A stretch of 64,000 nt of DNA from Megalopta genalis. Taxonomy: Eukaryota; Arthropoda; Insecta; Hymenoptera; Halictidae. The position numbers and the translations under genes are program-made. This document shows positions 24,651 through 37,865 of this stretch, piece after piece. Every line of letters starts with the position of its first letter. Within the stretch, counting starts at the first letter, position 1. The stretch is from NCBI RefSeq assembly GCF_051020955.1, contig NC_135018.1, positions 9,811,439-9,875,438 of the forward strand. The letters are read 5' to 3'. The notes beneath the pieces are model-generated. The model was given only the letters and a program-made list of their open reading frames with translations. It was not told the origin of the DNA and made no database searches.

Positions 24651-27600
24651 ACTACACACACGAGCAAATAAAAATATTTACATTCTATTGACTATTTCAT
24701 GTTTACTATTCTTCCCCAGCTCTGCAGAAATCACGAGTAGACTCGCACGATACAAATCACTCGCATGTAACTCGAGTATCGCAACGCCCACCATGACCGT
24801 GGGTAAAAAAATTACAAATATTTTTAAAATATTGAATAGAAATTCCAGTTTCCACGAAACAGCCGTCAAATTGAAAAATCTGTAGGAAACGCTTGCAGCT
24901 CGTGAAGAGCATCGCAAACAATTTCTCAGTAAATCCAGAATCCCCGAAATTTGTTAATTGCTACGGCCTGTTTATTCTCACAACAAACAAGCAACCATAA
25001 ATACCCACACGTTGTTCCGCAACGTCGAATGACGAAACGGCTTGTCGGCTCTCGAGAATTCGACGAAGAAGGTGTCTGTCACGTCGGAGGACCCGTCTTC
25101 CGTCGTTCCTCGACTTCCTCTCGCCTCTCGCCACTCGCCTCTCGGCGTCGCAGCGTCTTGTTTGCGCACGTCGCGGCCGTGCGAAGAGTTATAAGAATAT
25201 TTGTCGATGGCCGTCGGCCTGAGAAACGTATCAGCCCCCTCGTACGTATCGTTACAGGACCGTGCTGCGACAGCGCAACGGGTCGCGGACCGTGGGAGGG
25301 CTCATTCTTTTTTCGAACCGTAGAAAAGAAAAAAAGCGGGGCGAGCGTAAGGACGGACAGCGATGGGATGCGACGCGACGCCGGCGGAAAGTCTGTTTGC
25401 TTAGGATACCACCCAAAAACTGGGCGTTAAAAGCGGTTTCGACGAGTCGAAACGGGATATTTCGACCATGCTCTTGGAACACTCGGGTAAAGCATCATGG
25501 ACGGCGCCGAGGTCAATATTTTTATTATTTCGTTTCCCCTCGGGTAACACCACACAAAAATTCGGCTGACTTTTTTCTACCAACCTTTCTTCACCGATAA
25601 ATACCTTTGTTTTCTTATTATTTCACCCTTCTTGAATGTTTTCCTTTGGGGACCTCGAAACTGACATGTTAAAAACTAGACAATTTTTCGGGTCAAGAGA
25701 TTGAAATTTGTTTCTTTCCGATAAAATCCGAAGTTCGGCAATGTATGCGTAACGAATGTAACACGATATAATTGGATGCGAAAGCGGATGCTGGTGAGCA
25801 GTGATGGGAACAGTCAAGGGAAGGATGAACAGTTATTAACAAAGATTTGTTAAAAGGAGCGCGCAGCGAAATAAAGAGAAGCAGGGCAACAGAGATTAAT
25901 GAGAGAGATAATATGATCGTCCTGTCTTCACGTATAAATTTATTTGAGTTTTAAAGGGCAATATTGTAACTGCATAGGAAATGCGCGACATTTTACGCTC
26001 ACGTTGAACGGAATCTGCATAATTAATTTAGAACGATTAATCTATGTTGCTGTCTCCGGACAAAACTAAAACAACGAACTTGTTCTGATTGTTGTTCTCA
26101 TATTTCTCATTCAATGAATATTTCTCATTCGTATACATCGAACATATTAATTGATCAATGTTATTAACGTGGATACTCTAACGGCATGACATTGTTCCTG
26201 AAAAGCCTGGCGGCCAAGCTAAATTGATGCTGCCCAGGAAAGAAGCGTTGGTCTTACTTGTGGATTTCTAGCGAGATGCGCGGCCAATGAATCATGTTTA
26301 ATACGGCTATCTTTAAGTGGCTGTACAAATCATTTCGTGGAACAGCTAACTCCGGCTACGTACAGCTAGCTCGATCATCTTCGGTGGAGGTCTTCCATCT
26401 TCTGGCCCTCCAACATCCTCTTCCGGTCTAACGTCACTCATTACTTACTTCCAGATGCGTCTCTTAGACGCTATCATAACTTCCTAACCTAACGAGACGT
26501 TTTCGGAATTGTGGTTCGTACTCGGAATCAAATTGTTCTCCTTCGAAACTAAACCACTAAGTCGTGGCGAGTTCTGCTATCAAATTATCCATCAGAGTTT
26601 TGGAAAACCGATCCTATTTTATTCAATTGACATCTCTTGTTCGAGTGAATTCTAGTAAAAGTGATGTACTATTTATTTTATTGAAGATTTTATTGAAAGT
26701 TTCACTAACTTTTATGTTTTTATACGTTGATGACATTTGTGAATTTTTCAAACACGTTCCATGCAACACTATTTACTGTAAAAATCAGTATTCCATTATT
26801 CGAATGTATATGATCTGATCATACATTTGATGTTATTGTTGTCTTCTTTATAGAGCAACCTACATAGATAAGGTAAAAGTACGTATTATAATGCAATAAA
26901 AAATAGTTAGAGCATCATGAAAGTGGATGTAAAAATTCTGTCCATATTTCTGAACATTGTTCGTTATACACACTGTTATGTAACAACCTTTTATTACATA
27001 CTCTTACCTGAAGAATTCTCACAAAAATTCATAGTCTGCTACATTTTAGACTGTAGGATATGTTTTCCAATTAAGTAGAACCCAATACGAGAAAATTGGG
27101 TTCGACCGAGTGAATTTCGAAGTAGATGGGCGGAAAATTCGAATCATCGAGCAATTGGACCATTATAAGCGGTAAAATTTCGATTGATCTCGAAAGCTGG
27201 CACTTTGTAGCGAGTAAGCAGCGATACTCGCCGCGCTGCAACTCGGTGCTCCGCTTTTCCGAAAGTTCCAGCCTCGATCCATCCTTGTACATCCTTGTCT
27301 ACCGAGTTCCTATTTTCGCAAGTGACTGCTGCTCGATATTGCTCCGCGTGAGGAGAATAGATTGAAAAAGACCGACTCGATCCGTACTCGTTCCGAGATA
27401 CCGGCTCGCTACTTGACACATGCTCTCTCACGACTACTTTCGCAGGACACGGACAAAGTTCCCTATACTTTTCGCGTAAAAGTGATTTGCTGGGCGTAGA
27501 AAGGCTACGGAAGGTGTTTAAGGTGTGGACGAACCGATAGAGCTCCGTGAAACATTGATTGATTTCATTTTTTCGCTTCTCGAGCTACAATTTTAAAGAA

Positions 27601-28384
27601 ACTGCGTTCGAGTGTACTAAAATTCGCACGTTAGTGCAATTGAAAACCGTGGTGATGTTTATGACGATTCGGAAATGTTTTTTAGTAGTCTCTTCGAGAA
27701 GTCTGATAGACAGTAAAGCAACAAAAAGTAGGTTGACAATAAGAAAATTTTCGAGTCGCTATTGGATGCTCACGGATATAATTATTCAACAGATTCGATG
27801 AATAGTTTAATGGAAAATTTACCATTTCTACAAACTTTTGACATAGACATAAGCATGGAATTATTTCAATCGCTATTTTCCCGCAACACTGTGTCGATAA
27901 ATGGCTGAGAAAATCTTTGAATCGCATTTTGATACAGGTAACATAGCCACGCTTATGTTTTCAGTCTATCAAGCTGCCAAAAATTGGCTAAAGAAATATA
28001 GGAATTGTTATTTGACGTAGTCGAAGTAGCTATTGTCGTTTTATAGCTCCGCCAAAGTGTCAAAAAATGACCCAATGGTACCAACGATGAATTTTTCGAC
28101 TAAACCGAGTAAAACAGGGTCGATGTTTGATTTTCCGAACATCGGTGCTTGAATAGTTTATCAGTGGCAGACATCGTAGGGTGATAGAGCACGCAGAGCC
28201 ATCGAGGCAGCACAGATTTGTCAATAGCGATAATTTCGACATGACAGACCACCCCGAGGCGGTTCCTAACGGAAACGCCAGAATCTCCGAGGATTGCCAG
28301 CTGTAGGGACGCGTGTCTACAGAAATATCGGTCCTGTATCGTGAGCACAACTATTTTCGTACCGCGAAAGCCGCGTGCGTGTTC
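24651..28384. other. Non-coding stretch, no gene seen
   Basis: It contains a CpG-rich patch at about 25020-25420 (repeated CTCGCC and TCGTCG motifs) in otherwise AT-rich DNA. No recognisable exon. The open frames across the CpG-rich patch start at non-ATG codons. Confidence 0.5.
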
Positions 28385-28399
28385 GTGTGTGTGTGTGTG
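28385..28399. repeat. Short (GT)n microsatellite
   Basis: About seven TG units on the + strand within a GT-rich context. Confidence 0.8.
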
Positions 28400-29514
28400 C
28401 GAGAAGGATGAAAATGGCAACGGACGGTGGAAATCGGCCACCCAGTTGGTAGGATGTAATGGCCTAAACGAGTGAATGCACAAGCCAAATAAAAGCATAA
28501 CAAGCCTGCGAGCCTTTGAACACGATTCCTCGTGTTCTTTGAAATATCTGTGATAGCCAAACACATCCTGATTAAGAATCGTTTCTGTTCTTTTTGCTTC
28601 AGACAAATAGAATCATGGCAACCATGAGGACGTCTTTTTGATACGCGATTGCTCACGAAGATCCGTACTACCACCAATTTGGACTATTCGTCGTTGTAAA
28701 CATTTGTAAATATCGTTGAAGAAGTAACAAATGTATATGAGAAACACCGATGCAAGAAGCTGCATAGTTTGTTCATTAAAAAAGTACGAAAAAGAAACGA
28801 ACGTTTTCTAGGCTAGAATACCCGCTCAAGCAGCAGAATTCATACAACAAAATCATTTACGTTTGCTAACAAAATAGTTCCCAGTAGAATAGAATAGATA
28901 GAGACAAAACATACATATTCTCGCTGCCCAAAATCCTCGCAGCAACTGTGCATAAATCTTCGAGGCACTGTTCAATTCACGTACAACGGACAATACACAT
29001 TCTACACATTTCGTCAATTGTTTTCTCGAATTTCCCTCGGATTTAATTTTGCAACGGGGAAGCTGACGGAGGAATACAGGGACTGTATGATTTGAAGCAA
29101 GCGGCGAACGAATAACAACGAAATGAACACCAACAACGAAATTGAACAACAACGGGCAGCATTGCCATAAAATTTGCAAAATGCGGCATTCAACGGCACT
29201 GCGATTTTTATGTAAAACAAATCAGTTCGAGACTAGAGTAAACGGGCAAGAGCTGTCAGCGTTTCTGTATTTCCGATGCGTTCCCGATAAATTGTTCGTT
29301 TCATCGCATTTTAAACAACGTTCGAGCAATTCCGAGGACATAAAAGCGAGCGGAAAAATTTTACACGGAAAGTGTGGCCTGTCAATGTGTTTACATTGCA
29401 CTTTACGCGAAGCAACATAATATTTTTATATCAGAGTAAACTTTACTAGGAGCGAAGCTCGGAACGAATTTTAAATAAATTTCGACTTTCCATATAACAT
29501 TTGCTTTTTGATAT

Positions 29515-29577
29515 ATGTATACATGTATACGTATATGTACATGTATATGTATAGATACGTATACATACGTATACAGC
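29515..29577. repeat. Alternating TACGTA/CATGTA simple sequence
   Basis: Dense overlapping GTATACATGTATACGTATAT motifs, largely alternating pyrimidine-purine and rich in short palindromes. A similar block lies at 34265-34332. The Tyr/His/Val-rich frame on the minus strand is an artefact. Confidence 0.75.
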
Positions 29578-29806
29578 GTTAGATGGAACGCGGAACGGTG
29601 ATGATATCGCGAAATAAGTGTTGGCGAAAACACAGGAAATTGTTGGTCGTTCGACGGAGAAGAGTAGGTCGCTGGTAGCGTTTTACAAAGCTGGGAGAGC
29701 TTACGAAAGCGTCGAGAACAACTTATCGGTGTGGCTGTTACAGACGCGGCGGCGCTTAATTTAATCACTAAGTAATTGTATAGAATCCAATTTGTAATGT
29801 AGGCTG

Positions 29807-29845
29807 CCGGCGCGGCGGCAACGGCGCGGCGCGGCGTTCCGCGCC
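29807..29845. repeat. GCGCGGC pentamer cluster
   Basis: Repeated GGCGC/GCGCGG units, one of about a dozen similar short clusters in the window (see findings). Confidence 0.75.
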
Positions 29846-30461
29846 AAGCCACTTTGCTGCGCATCTAAGCGTTTGCAAGCTGTGCAAGTCCCAATTATTA
29901 GAGATGCGTACCACGCAGGCTGAGTTTGCGGAACGTGAGTTTCACGATCTCAGCATAATTCAAATGAAAATGAAAATTCGCGGGGGCAATTACCGCAGAA
30001 CGCTCCCCTATTCAATATGAACCCTCAACCTCCTTTGCGCCCGGTAACAAACCGATTAAATAACCTGTCACTTTTTTCTGCTTCTCGTCGATCGATGTTA
30101 CGCTTTCCAATCTGTCAAACCATTAGCTGCTGCGACGTCCAATACTAGCATGTTTAGTTTTCGATGCTATCACGCGGTCAGCCTGTACTTTATTTTTATG
30201 AACTGTTGCGATGTCTCTTCGATAATGTTGCAGCAACGAGGAACAACAAATAATTTATGTAATATTTCAGAATCAATAAATGCACCGTTTCGTAATTTAC
30301 AATAAACATTCTGTCTAGAAAAATTATTCTCGAATTAAACTGATCAAGCTGGGAGTAACAAAGTTAGAACATAATAAAATAGCCAATTTATCTATATTCG
30401 ATAGCAAATGCAGGATCCCCTTAACCATTTTTTGGCAGTTCGCCATAATGAAACCGCAATT

Positions 30462-30607
30462 GGAACAATTATTCTTCCATGCGACTGAACCATTTGGAAT
30501 TTCCAAGGCTAGGATTCGTTAAATTGACGATTACGGAAATTGTTCTTGAATTTGCCCGAACAGATTGAAATTACCGAAGCTGGGACTCGTTAAAATGGAG
30601 AATCTTC
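30462..30607. repeat. 73-bp direct duplication, diverged
   Basis: The unit GGAACAATTATTCTTCCAT...AAGGCTAGGATTCGTTAAA at 30462-30534 is followed at once by GGAAATTGTTCTTGAATTT...AAGCTGGGACTCGTTAAAA at 30535-30607. Landmarks occur in the same order at 73-bp spacing. Two units only. Confidence 0.55.
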
Positions 30608-33600
30608 AATCGCTGGCGAGTCGTTGACCGCTAGGAATTGCTTAGCTATCCATTAAGGTAGAAAAAAGGCAGCAAGGGACCCACGAAATAAGGCAATCCG
30701 ACGATCGTCAAAGGTGCAGAGCTCGAAAGTGTGCAGACGTGGCCTTAATTAAAAGAATCTTCATTTACGGAACCTCCGAGTATCAATCGGCGTGTTTAAT
30801 TACTCCCCGCCGCTTACGCTTTTTCATTTAACTTCCCATCGGTCGAATCAGACATTCGGACTGCACGCAGGCAGACGCTGGACGGCGCGCGCGGCCCGGC
30901 ATCCTCGTTAACGTTTAATCAACGTCACCACGAACGCGAAGACGGCGATTATACATGGTTACGGATTGATTAAAATTTGACCGAATTTATTTCGTTCTAT
31001 AACCGTAGAATGTTCTCACTTGCTTTCTTTTCTCTAGAAAAAAAGCTCCGCACTTCGTGCGTAGCTTAAGTGTGCTGAAATTTTCTTGAAAAAATTTTAC
31101 AGAGGTGCAAATCCTGTTATGCAAATTGCACGTGTCGGGACTCGAAGTTTCAGTCTTTCCAGCACGAACAAGTTCTTGTGTGCATACATATTCCTTCATC
31201 AGTACTGCAGTTTTATTGATTTTTATTTTCTGCTCTACAAAGGACCGCCTTGCATTGTTGTTGCACACTAATTATTCCTCATTGAGGATTCTTCTTGTCG
31301 CCTTTCTCTACTTTCCCTTTGTTAGAGTCTGCGACCAACGTCACAGACCAACATCGCCGCCCATCTTCCAATTATTGGATATTGTATTTATACTGGATAG
31401 TAGACGAGGACCTCTCCTTAACTTTGGCTTTTATATCGTGAAGTTTGGATCGGGTGCTGCTAATCCGATCCAATTGGTATTCCATAAATTGATTAAGAAA
31501 CAGACATTTTAACAGAGTATCTAGGGGTCCTTTAACTGATTTTACAATTGCCTTTCCACGATGTTTGATTACAAGCTTCTTTTGCAGCTTTATCGACTAC
31601 TTCATATTTCGATATAAGAGACAGGAATAACATTCTTATGTAGTAGATAGATTAATAATGGAATCTTCATCACGGATGAAACGTTCGATCGTTCTTTCAT
31701 AAAATTGCTCAGAGATGCTTCCTAGTGTCCAGCCAACTTGTTCGCATTGCAGATCAGCAGAAGTTGTTGCAGACTGCTCAGAGAAGAGTGCCAGCACGTG
31801 GATCGTCTAACTACCTAATGCGTCTTACAGAAGACCGGATCGGACCTCGGAATTCATTGAAACGTGATATTATTTCCGCGAGACACACGAGAAGGATACG
31901 ATTTCGTCACGACGTGTACAGCAAGCGCCAATCCCTTGCAGATAAGAAAGAGGTGGAGCAGTAGGGGAAGGAGGAGGACACGTGTTCCAAAGTGTTTTTG
32001 CGCTCGACTGGCTGGCGGAAAGTGGAAGGAGGAGTGGCCGAGGTTCAGGTCGTTGGAATAATAAACTTGATCGTTTTCACCCTCGTCGGAACATCCGGTC
32101 ACGCGGTTCCTAGCGGGCCACTTTGAACACGACGGGCCACGGAAGGGCCACGGCGTGGCAGAGCCACGAGCCACGACCAACGCCGCGCGTTATGGCGAAA
32201 AACCGTTCGATGATAAGCCGGTCACGTTTGAAAAGAAAGCTCACTGCAAACACCGCTTTGTCCTACGTGGAGGGCAGATATACCGCCGCGGCGCGGCGCG
32301 GCGGGTGTCAACGACGTGACGAGAGTCTTCTTACAGGCTTCCTGGTTACATGAGACCGATCGAGTATTTGCCGAGGATCAAGATTGAATGCTGGCAAGCC
32401 GATATCGGTTCTATCGCATCGAAAAATCCATGATTTTATCGCGTGTATACAGTTACCGAATGGAACTCCGCGTACCTACTCCTGCGAATTTGTTTGAAGA
32501 GTTTATGGTTTCTGCGTTAATGCACTGTCGGGGGGTTGCGTCAGATTGCATACGGTATTCAATTTCAAGAAATCGAGCACAGTATTCTTACGTTCGCAAG
32601 ACTTAGCTGCAGTCGAATGGTTAATAACGTCATAATCGATCTTTTAAGTCCTTTGGATCACGGTGGAACCCTCGATAAACTAAACAAATTGTTCTAGCTT
32701 TTATAAGTTAGTTGAATTTATAGAAATCACAAGCTTTTTACCTAAATGTTTCACAATTTTTATAATAATTTCTATTTGAACAAAGATAAGTATCCAAGAC
32801 TTTTATATGCTTACAGCTTTATAATGTCAACAATTATAAAATGGATGATCCGAAATTGAAACGTTTAACGTCAATTTGGCTATTAAATATATTTGTTAAA
32901 GAATACATCGAGTAAATGCATGGATACTTAGGTGCAGAAGAGTTTCTCTATATTTTTAAATAACCGATATTAAGTGAAAATAGTGAGCAATGATCAGACG
33001 CATTAATATGATTTCCTTGAAATCGGAACCTCGTATAAACTTCGTGCACGGTTTGTATTGATCTCCTGATTATTATAGAGAAGAAGAGATAGATGGTAAT
33101 GTAAACAGAAATCCATTAACGCGTATTTTCAGTTTCTTTTCGCCGCGACTGTAACTGTAACCAGACTCACGTTCAGTTCAGCAAACAGTAGCTCCTATAG
33201 TCTGTATAGTCGAGAACTAGATGATGCAGATTAGCCCAGTGCAGCCTGTAGAAGCGGCTTACAACGTTGCGTTAAGACCAGCGATTCTAATCACTACCCA
33301 ACTTGCGTGAAAAGCCTGGTTCTAAGCAAAGTTTTCGGTAATCCGGGGTAACGAGTGATCCTGCACTACCGCTTTCGGATCGTTGCAGGCAGGATTCAGT
33401 TTCGCAAATAATTCCGTGTAACTGATACGTACCTTTGGTACGAAAAAATATCGAACATGGAAAGCAAGTATTTTCCCGAAAATTCGTTTCTAACGAGAAA
33501 TCTGCTAATTTTTATGCAAAATGAAATTTCGTGTATCAATTGCAGGAACAGAAGCTGCATTTACTTATTCTTTCTTTTAATAATAACAATTTAAAAATGC

Positions 33601-34264
33601 AGCAGGTAGTCTGCGAATTGTGTGCATTTATGACGAAAATAACAAAATAAAACGTAGAATAGCGAGAAGATCAAATAAATTGAAGAATATCTATTTATTA
33701 TTTCCAAATTATGAAAGTAATTAAAAAAAGGATATTAGTTGATGAGTGTTCACCAGAACATGTTTATTTCGTAAAAGACCTGGCGGTCCAATTACTATAA
33801 ATAATATAATTCGGATTTCAGAAATGTGTTACCAGTTTCAATTCTGCCAACTGATCAGCCTTCGTTTGTTAATTTAGAAATAAATAGAAATTGACGTGTA
33901 CTATGCGGTACAGTTTGAATTTGGCTGACTGCAGAAGATGATTCTATACGCAGTGATATCGTAACGGCTACCATACTTCGTGGTCTCTAATAATGATTAT
34001 GAGACACCTGGCTGTAGGAGGCGCTAGAAGATACTACGTTACGAACATAATCGGAGATAAAGCAGTCCATACTCATGCACATTCAAGTTCAATGAGACGA
34101 ACTTGCGTATGACCTAGGTTTGAGTCACGGCTGGAACCAGGAAACGGGAGGTAAAGCAACATTTTTGTAGGTGTACGTGCAGCTTTCCGACAGTTTCTGG
34201 TTCCGGCAGGGGCAGGAGGCTGTGCTGTTATTACCGGTCCATTGGCTTTTACGACAACGATCGA
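30608..34264. other. Non-coding stretch, no gene seen
   Basis: It contains a cluster of GGCCACG-type motifs at about 32132-32180 and a CCGCGGCGCGGCGCGGCGG block at 32284-32304. A reverse-strand stretch at 33251-33302 resembles a tRNA A-box region but has no partner B box. No gene recognised. Confidence 0.5.
32132..32180. repeat. GGCCACG-rich short repeat cluster
   Basis: GGGCCACGG occurs twice, followed by CGTGGC, GCCACG and GCCACG within about 50 bp. Direct and inverted copies can fold locally. It is not coding as far as I can see. Confidence 0.55.
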
Positions 34265-34332
34265 TCGAATATATACATATATCTGTGTACATGTATATAC
34301 ATGTATACAGAGATCTAAGTATATATGTACAC
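34265..34332. repeat. Palindromic TACATGTATA simple sequence
   Basis: It includes an almost perfect 30-bp palindrome, TCTGTGTACATGTA followed by TATACATGTATACAGA, in an AT-rich alternating context resembling 29515-29577. Confidence 0.65.
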
Positions 34333-35451
34333 GTTCGAAACGTAACGCTGATTGGCATTTTAAATTTTTCAGTCCATTTGGTACCTAGATCGAGCCGAAA
34401 GCCGATGGTTTACTACACGATAATGTATTTGCACTTCCACGCCCGTACCTTTTCCATGAATGGCTTATTCCGTTCGATGGTACCGTTTCTACTTTTCCGA
34501 CTTGGCTAAACCTACTTTCGTAATGTTTACCTAGCTCCGTAACCTCTTTCAGTGGAATTGAACACAGTGCTTTTGTTTCGACGCAGTTCCGTCATTTTGT
34601 TATCAATTTATCTATTTCGTGGGACGGACCGAAGATAGAACTGCACTTTCCTCGATTGTCGAACTGTAACTATAATCGCGTGAACTTTTAATAAATTTCT
34701 AAGCGATTTGGTCTGCTAAGTTCTTTATACTTTTTCGACGATTTCTTGGATTCTCCTGTTCGAGATAAAAATTTCAAAAATAGAACTCATGACTGTACAC
34801 ACTTTTCTCCGGGAATAGTATCCTGCCAGCGAGACCGACAGTGGTAATAATTCATATCGACGCGACGAAAATACGCGCTGCAGTCTGCGTATTTTTTGCA
34901 TGCATTAAATAGACTGCTCCAGAAATATTGAACGCTAAATTGTGACCGAAAACTTATCGATCCTTGAGCTGCTGTAACCTCGAGTAAACATTTCTAAAAA
35001 AATATTGTGTTTATTCTCATTTTAAAAGGTGAAATCTCTAGAAAGCTGATACGAATGAAATTGACTGTAAACTGATAATCTGTTCTATTCTAAGTCAGGA
35101 TCTGCCCTGATTAGCTTAAGGTGGATCCCTATAGGGCTTCATTCAATAAGAATCTAAGAATACCTCGCCTCTTCTCTGGAAAAGGCAAGGTGTCCACAAA
35201 GATTTCCCTACATAAAACGAAGAAAGGCTCTGCTAGTTAGCCTTCTCGATGAATTCGAGAATTAGAATCGGGTCTAAAATCAACCTCACTTCTTCAGACA
35301 ATTATGGGGACGCTTTTGGACGTTTTTGTAAATAGACATTGCAATTTACCGAGCCCTAGTGGAATAAAAAATAAACTCTAAGAATTCTTGTTAAAATTAT
35401 ACTTTGATTCTTAATAAATTTGTGTACGAAATAATCTACTCACTTAATTGT
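34333..35451. other. Non-coding stretch, nothing seen
   Basis: No gene, transposon end or array recognised. Small local palindromes such as TCTCGATGAATTCGAGA near 35250 are present. Confidence 0.5.
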
Positions 35452-35732
35452 TTAACCCAGTGTATCCCGTTTTGGAGCGGTTCAAAGTGGCAGCCGACAA
35501 TTAACTAGATTTACCGAGCACAAAAGAAGCAGCTGTTTTCTATTATTTTAAGAAAGTAACAATGATACAGTTATATTGATTTTTAACGAGTGTTATTGTA
35601 ATATTTGTTTTGCTGCAAATAAAGCGTATATTGAATAACTATCTCATAAATGTATCTTTACAATCTGAATAATTGTAAATGAAAAAATTAGTGACCCATC
35701 ATTCTGACGGGTTCTGTAAACCTAGCGCTAAA
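35452..35732. mobile_element. Possible TTAA-type MITE (tentative)
   Basis: The left side starts at TTAACCCAGTGTATCCCG (TTAA at 35452-35455). The right side ends GTGACCCATCATTCTGACGG, then GTTCTGTAAACCTAGCGCTAAA, whose reverse complement TTTAGCGCTAGGTTTACAG resembles a TTAA-class terminus. A subterminal palindrome GACCCATCATTCTGACGGGTT lies near the right end. The two termini match each other only weakly, so the element call is tentative. Confidence 0.33.
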
Positions 35733-37822
35733 TCCCGAGCGTCTCGGAGCGTTTGGTACAGGCTAAAATTCTAAAATTCGGCTAAAAATCAGAATCACGA
35801 CGCAGCCGGTCGCGACGGCGTACCGAGTTGGCTGCGCAGCAGGGCTCGCGTGGATGTTCCCCGTGACTCCGTTGATGTCATTAGTATTCCGTTTCCCTGG
35901 TCTCAATAGCGTTCCCGATGCGGGGCCTCCGCAGAACGTAGCGCTTCGAAGCCGAGCAGAGAGAAGTCAACTTCCGGGCGGATCCGGACTCCTCGTTTGC
36001 CCTGGGAACCACGCTAAAAGCGTCGTTTTCAAGATTGAAATTTCACAGAGACGCATTCGCGCGAGGATTACGCCGCGACCCGTTCCGGTTTACCTTTCAT
36101 CGGAAGTATCGGCGCGCGAATAACGAGCGAGCAGCGAGCTTCGGTCGTCGCCGCGCCGCGCCGGCAACGGTTCAACCGTCTCGATTCCCGTGGTCGGCGA
36201 TTCGGCAAAAAAGCGTTGGTGCGTCTGCTTCTTCCTTTTTCCACGCCAGTTTTTCGCGTACAGAACGTTCCCCGCCGCCGCAAAAAACTAACCGGTCCCA
36301 TACTCGCCCGCCTCGCTGTTCCACTATGCTCGTTATCTTTATGCGTGAATGCGATTGGTATATGCTCGAAATCAAGAGTTTTTGCGTGTTACGAATGTCG
36401 CGGCGCTAATCGGCCAATACTTCCCGATTTTCAAAACGCAATGAAAAATTACTGATTATTTGCGGCTTGATCATCGGACAGTAGTCTCTCGTCGTACATT
36501 GACTAGTCTGGCAAATTTCCACTAATAATTTGTTAAATACAAATGCCATTTCGTTTCTTTAAATCGGAATTAGATTCTGTTCTCTTGCCATTAAGGTTTA
36601 AGCGTTCAAATAAATATAGGCACGTAAATAAATATCAATCTTTTTTGTCTAATCATTCTAACTGTGGAGAAAATGGTACGACAAAGGGTTAAAATCCTTT
36701 GTTTAGCGAAGTTTTGTTGCCTGAAGCGCGATAGATGCGTACGTGTTAACGAATATTGTAACGATTTCATAACGTAAATTTTGATATTTGTTTATGTAAT
36801 ATTTGTTCACGGTTAGCGTCCTGTTTAATTAACTCATTTATTATTCCATTGTACAATCACTGCTGTACTTTTTCGCTTCTTGATTTTTATAACAGAAGAA
36901 TAGAAAATTTTGTTTCAATCTCAACGGCATCAATATTTAAGCGATCACGAAGAAGGTTAATAGCAGATTCCAGATTCCGGGCCGAAATTAAAGAAAGCTG
37001 TAGAGAAAAATGATTTTCTTGTTGCCGCTGCGTATTAGCAGAAAACTAGCAAGCTATCCGAATTGCCACGACTTCACGCCTTGCGCCGCAAATCAAACCG
37101 TGCAGCAAATATCGAACCGGTGAATCATTTATCGGTAACTCGTGCGGCGCGACTCGATCAGCCATTAAATATTATTACGCTAAGACAAACGGTCAATTAA
37201 TGTAGAACGAATCCAGCACATGACGGCGCGATGCGGCGCGACGGTGACATCCGACTTGTTCACATTCGGCTAACACGCTGCGTTATATGTCGGAGAGAGC
37301 AAATGAGTAACCGATATATTACCATTATTCAATTTGTCAGCGCGGCCGGCGATCTCGACGCGTCGAGTGCGCGGCCGCAAAATCGACGAGCGATATAGTA
37401 TTTCCAATCATGCAAATTCTCGGCCTCCGATAATTCGAATTCACGCTAGAGAGGCGTAAAATGCGAATATACTGGCGCGGCGGTAGGCGGCCCGCCGACG
37501 GCGGCGAGCTGCGGGAGCCCCGGCGAATAAATAACACGTCAAACGCGGACAAGATTTTTTATCGTAACACCAACCTCACAATGGCATCGGCACTCTATCA
37601 TCGGCGCGCGTAGCGGGCCCGCGCGTTGCACCGCGAGCTGCAATGCGGTTCAACGTCGCTACGCTTCGCGCGGCGGGCGTCGATGCAAAGGGAATTTTCG
37701 TGGTGCAGCGTGATGGGCCGAGCTGAGTCGAGCCGTGCTGTGCCGCGTGTCCGATGGACACCGGCGCGGCGCGGTGGAATCGAGTTTGCGGCGTCGTCAC
37801 AACGAAAGGTTGTGCTACTCAA

Positions 37823-37823
<1 letters not shown>
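35733..37823. other. Non-coding stretch, CpG-rich in parts
   Basis: 35800-36320 and 37080-37800 are among the most CpG-rich parts of the window, with CGCCGCGCCGCGCCGG at 36149-36164 and CGGCGCGGCGCGG at 37762-37774. The part at 37100-37330 alternates AT-rich TAAT-containing motifs with GC-rich words, a texture often seen in conserved regulatory DNA. No exon recognised. Confidence 0.45.

Positions 37824-37865
<42 letters not shown>

Larger units (their letters stand above)
28400..30461. other. Non-coding stretch, no gene seen
   Basis: It contains the alternating pyrimidine-purine block at 29515-29577 and a GGCGCGGCGGC/GGCGCGGCGCGGCG cluster at 29807-29845, both listed separately. Just upstream, 29750-29800 carries TTAATTTAATCACTAAGTAA, a homeodomain-site-like AT-rich sequence. 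No gene recognised. Confidence 0.5.

Noticed and set aside
24951..25430. 159-codon plus-strand open frame across the CpG-rich patch
   Set aside because: Starts at TTG. The Arg/Ser-rich composition follows from repeated CTCGCC/TCG words, not from a protein family.
28100..28606. 168-codon minus-strand open frame
   Set aside because: Starts at TTG and runs through a GT repeat (Thr-His peptide). No homology recognised.
33251..33302. tRNA-like A-box region on the minus strand (GGGTAGTGATTAGAATCG then CTGGTCTTAACGC)
   Set aside because: No B box (GGTTCRANNCC) at the right distance, and the sequence does not fold into a cloverleaf by eye. At most a decayed tRNA-derived fragment.
34107..34145. B-box-like GGTTTGAGTCACGGCTGGAA
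   Set aside because: No matching A box upstream and no acceptor stem, so neither a tRNA nor a SINE can be supported.
36670..36690. ACAAAGGGTTAA (also at 11539), resembling a piggyBac-type terminus
   Set aside because: Single ends with no partner and no matching copy in the window.
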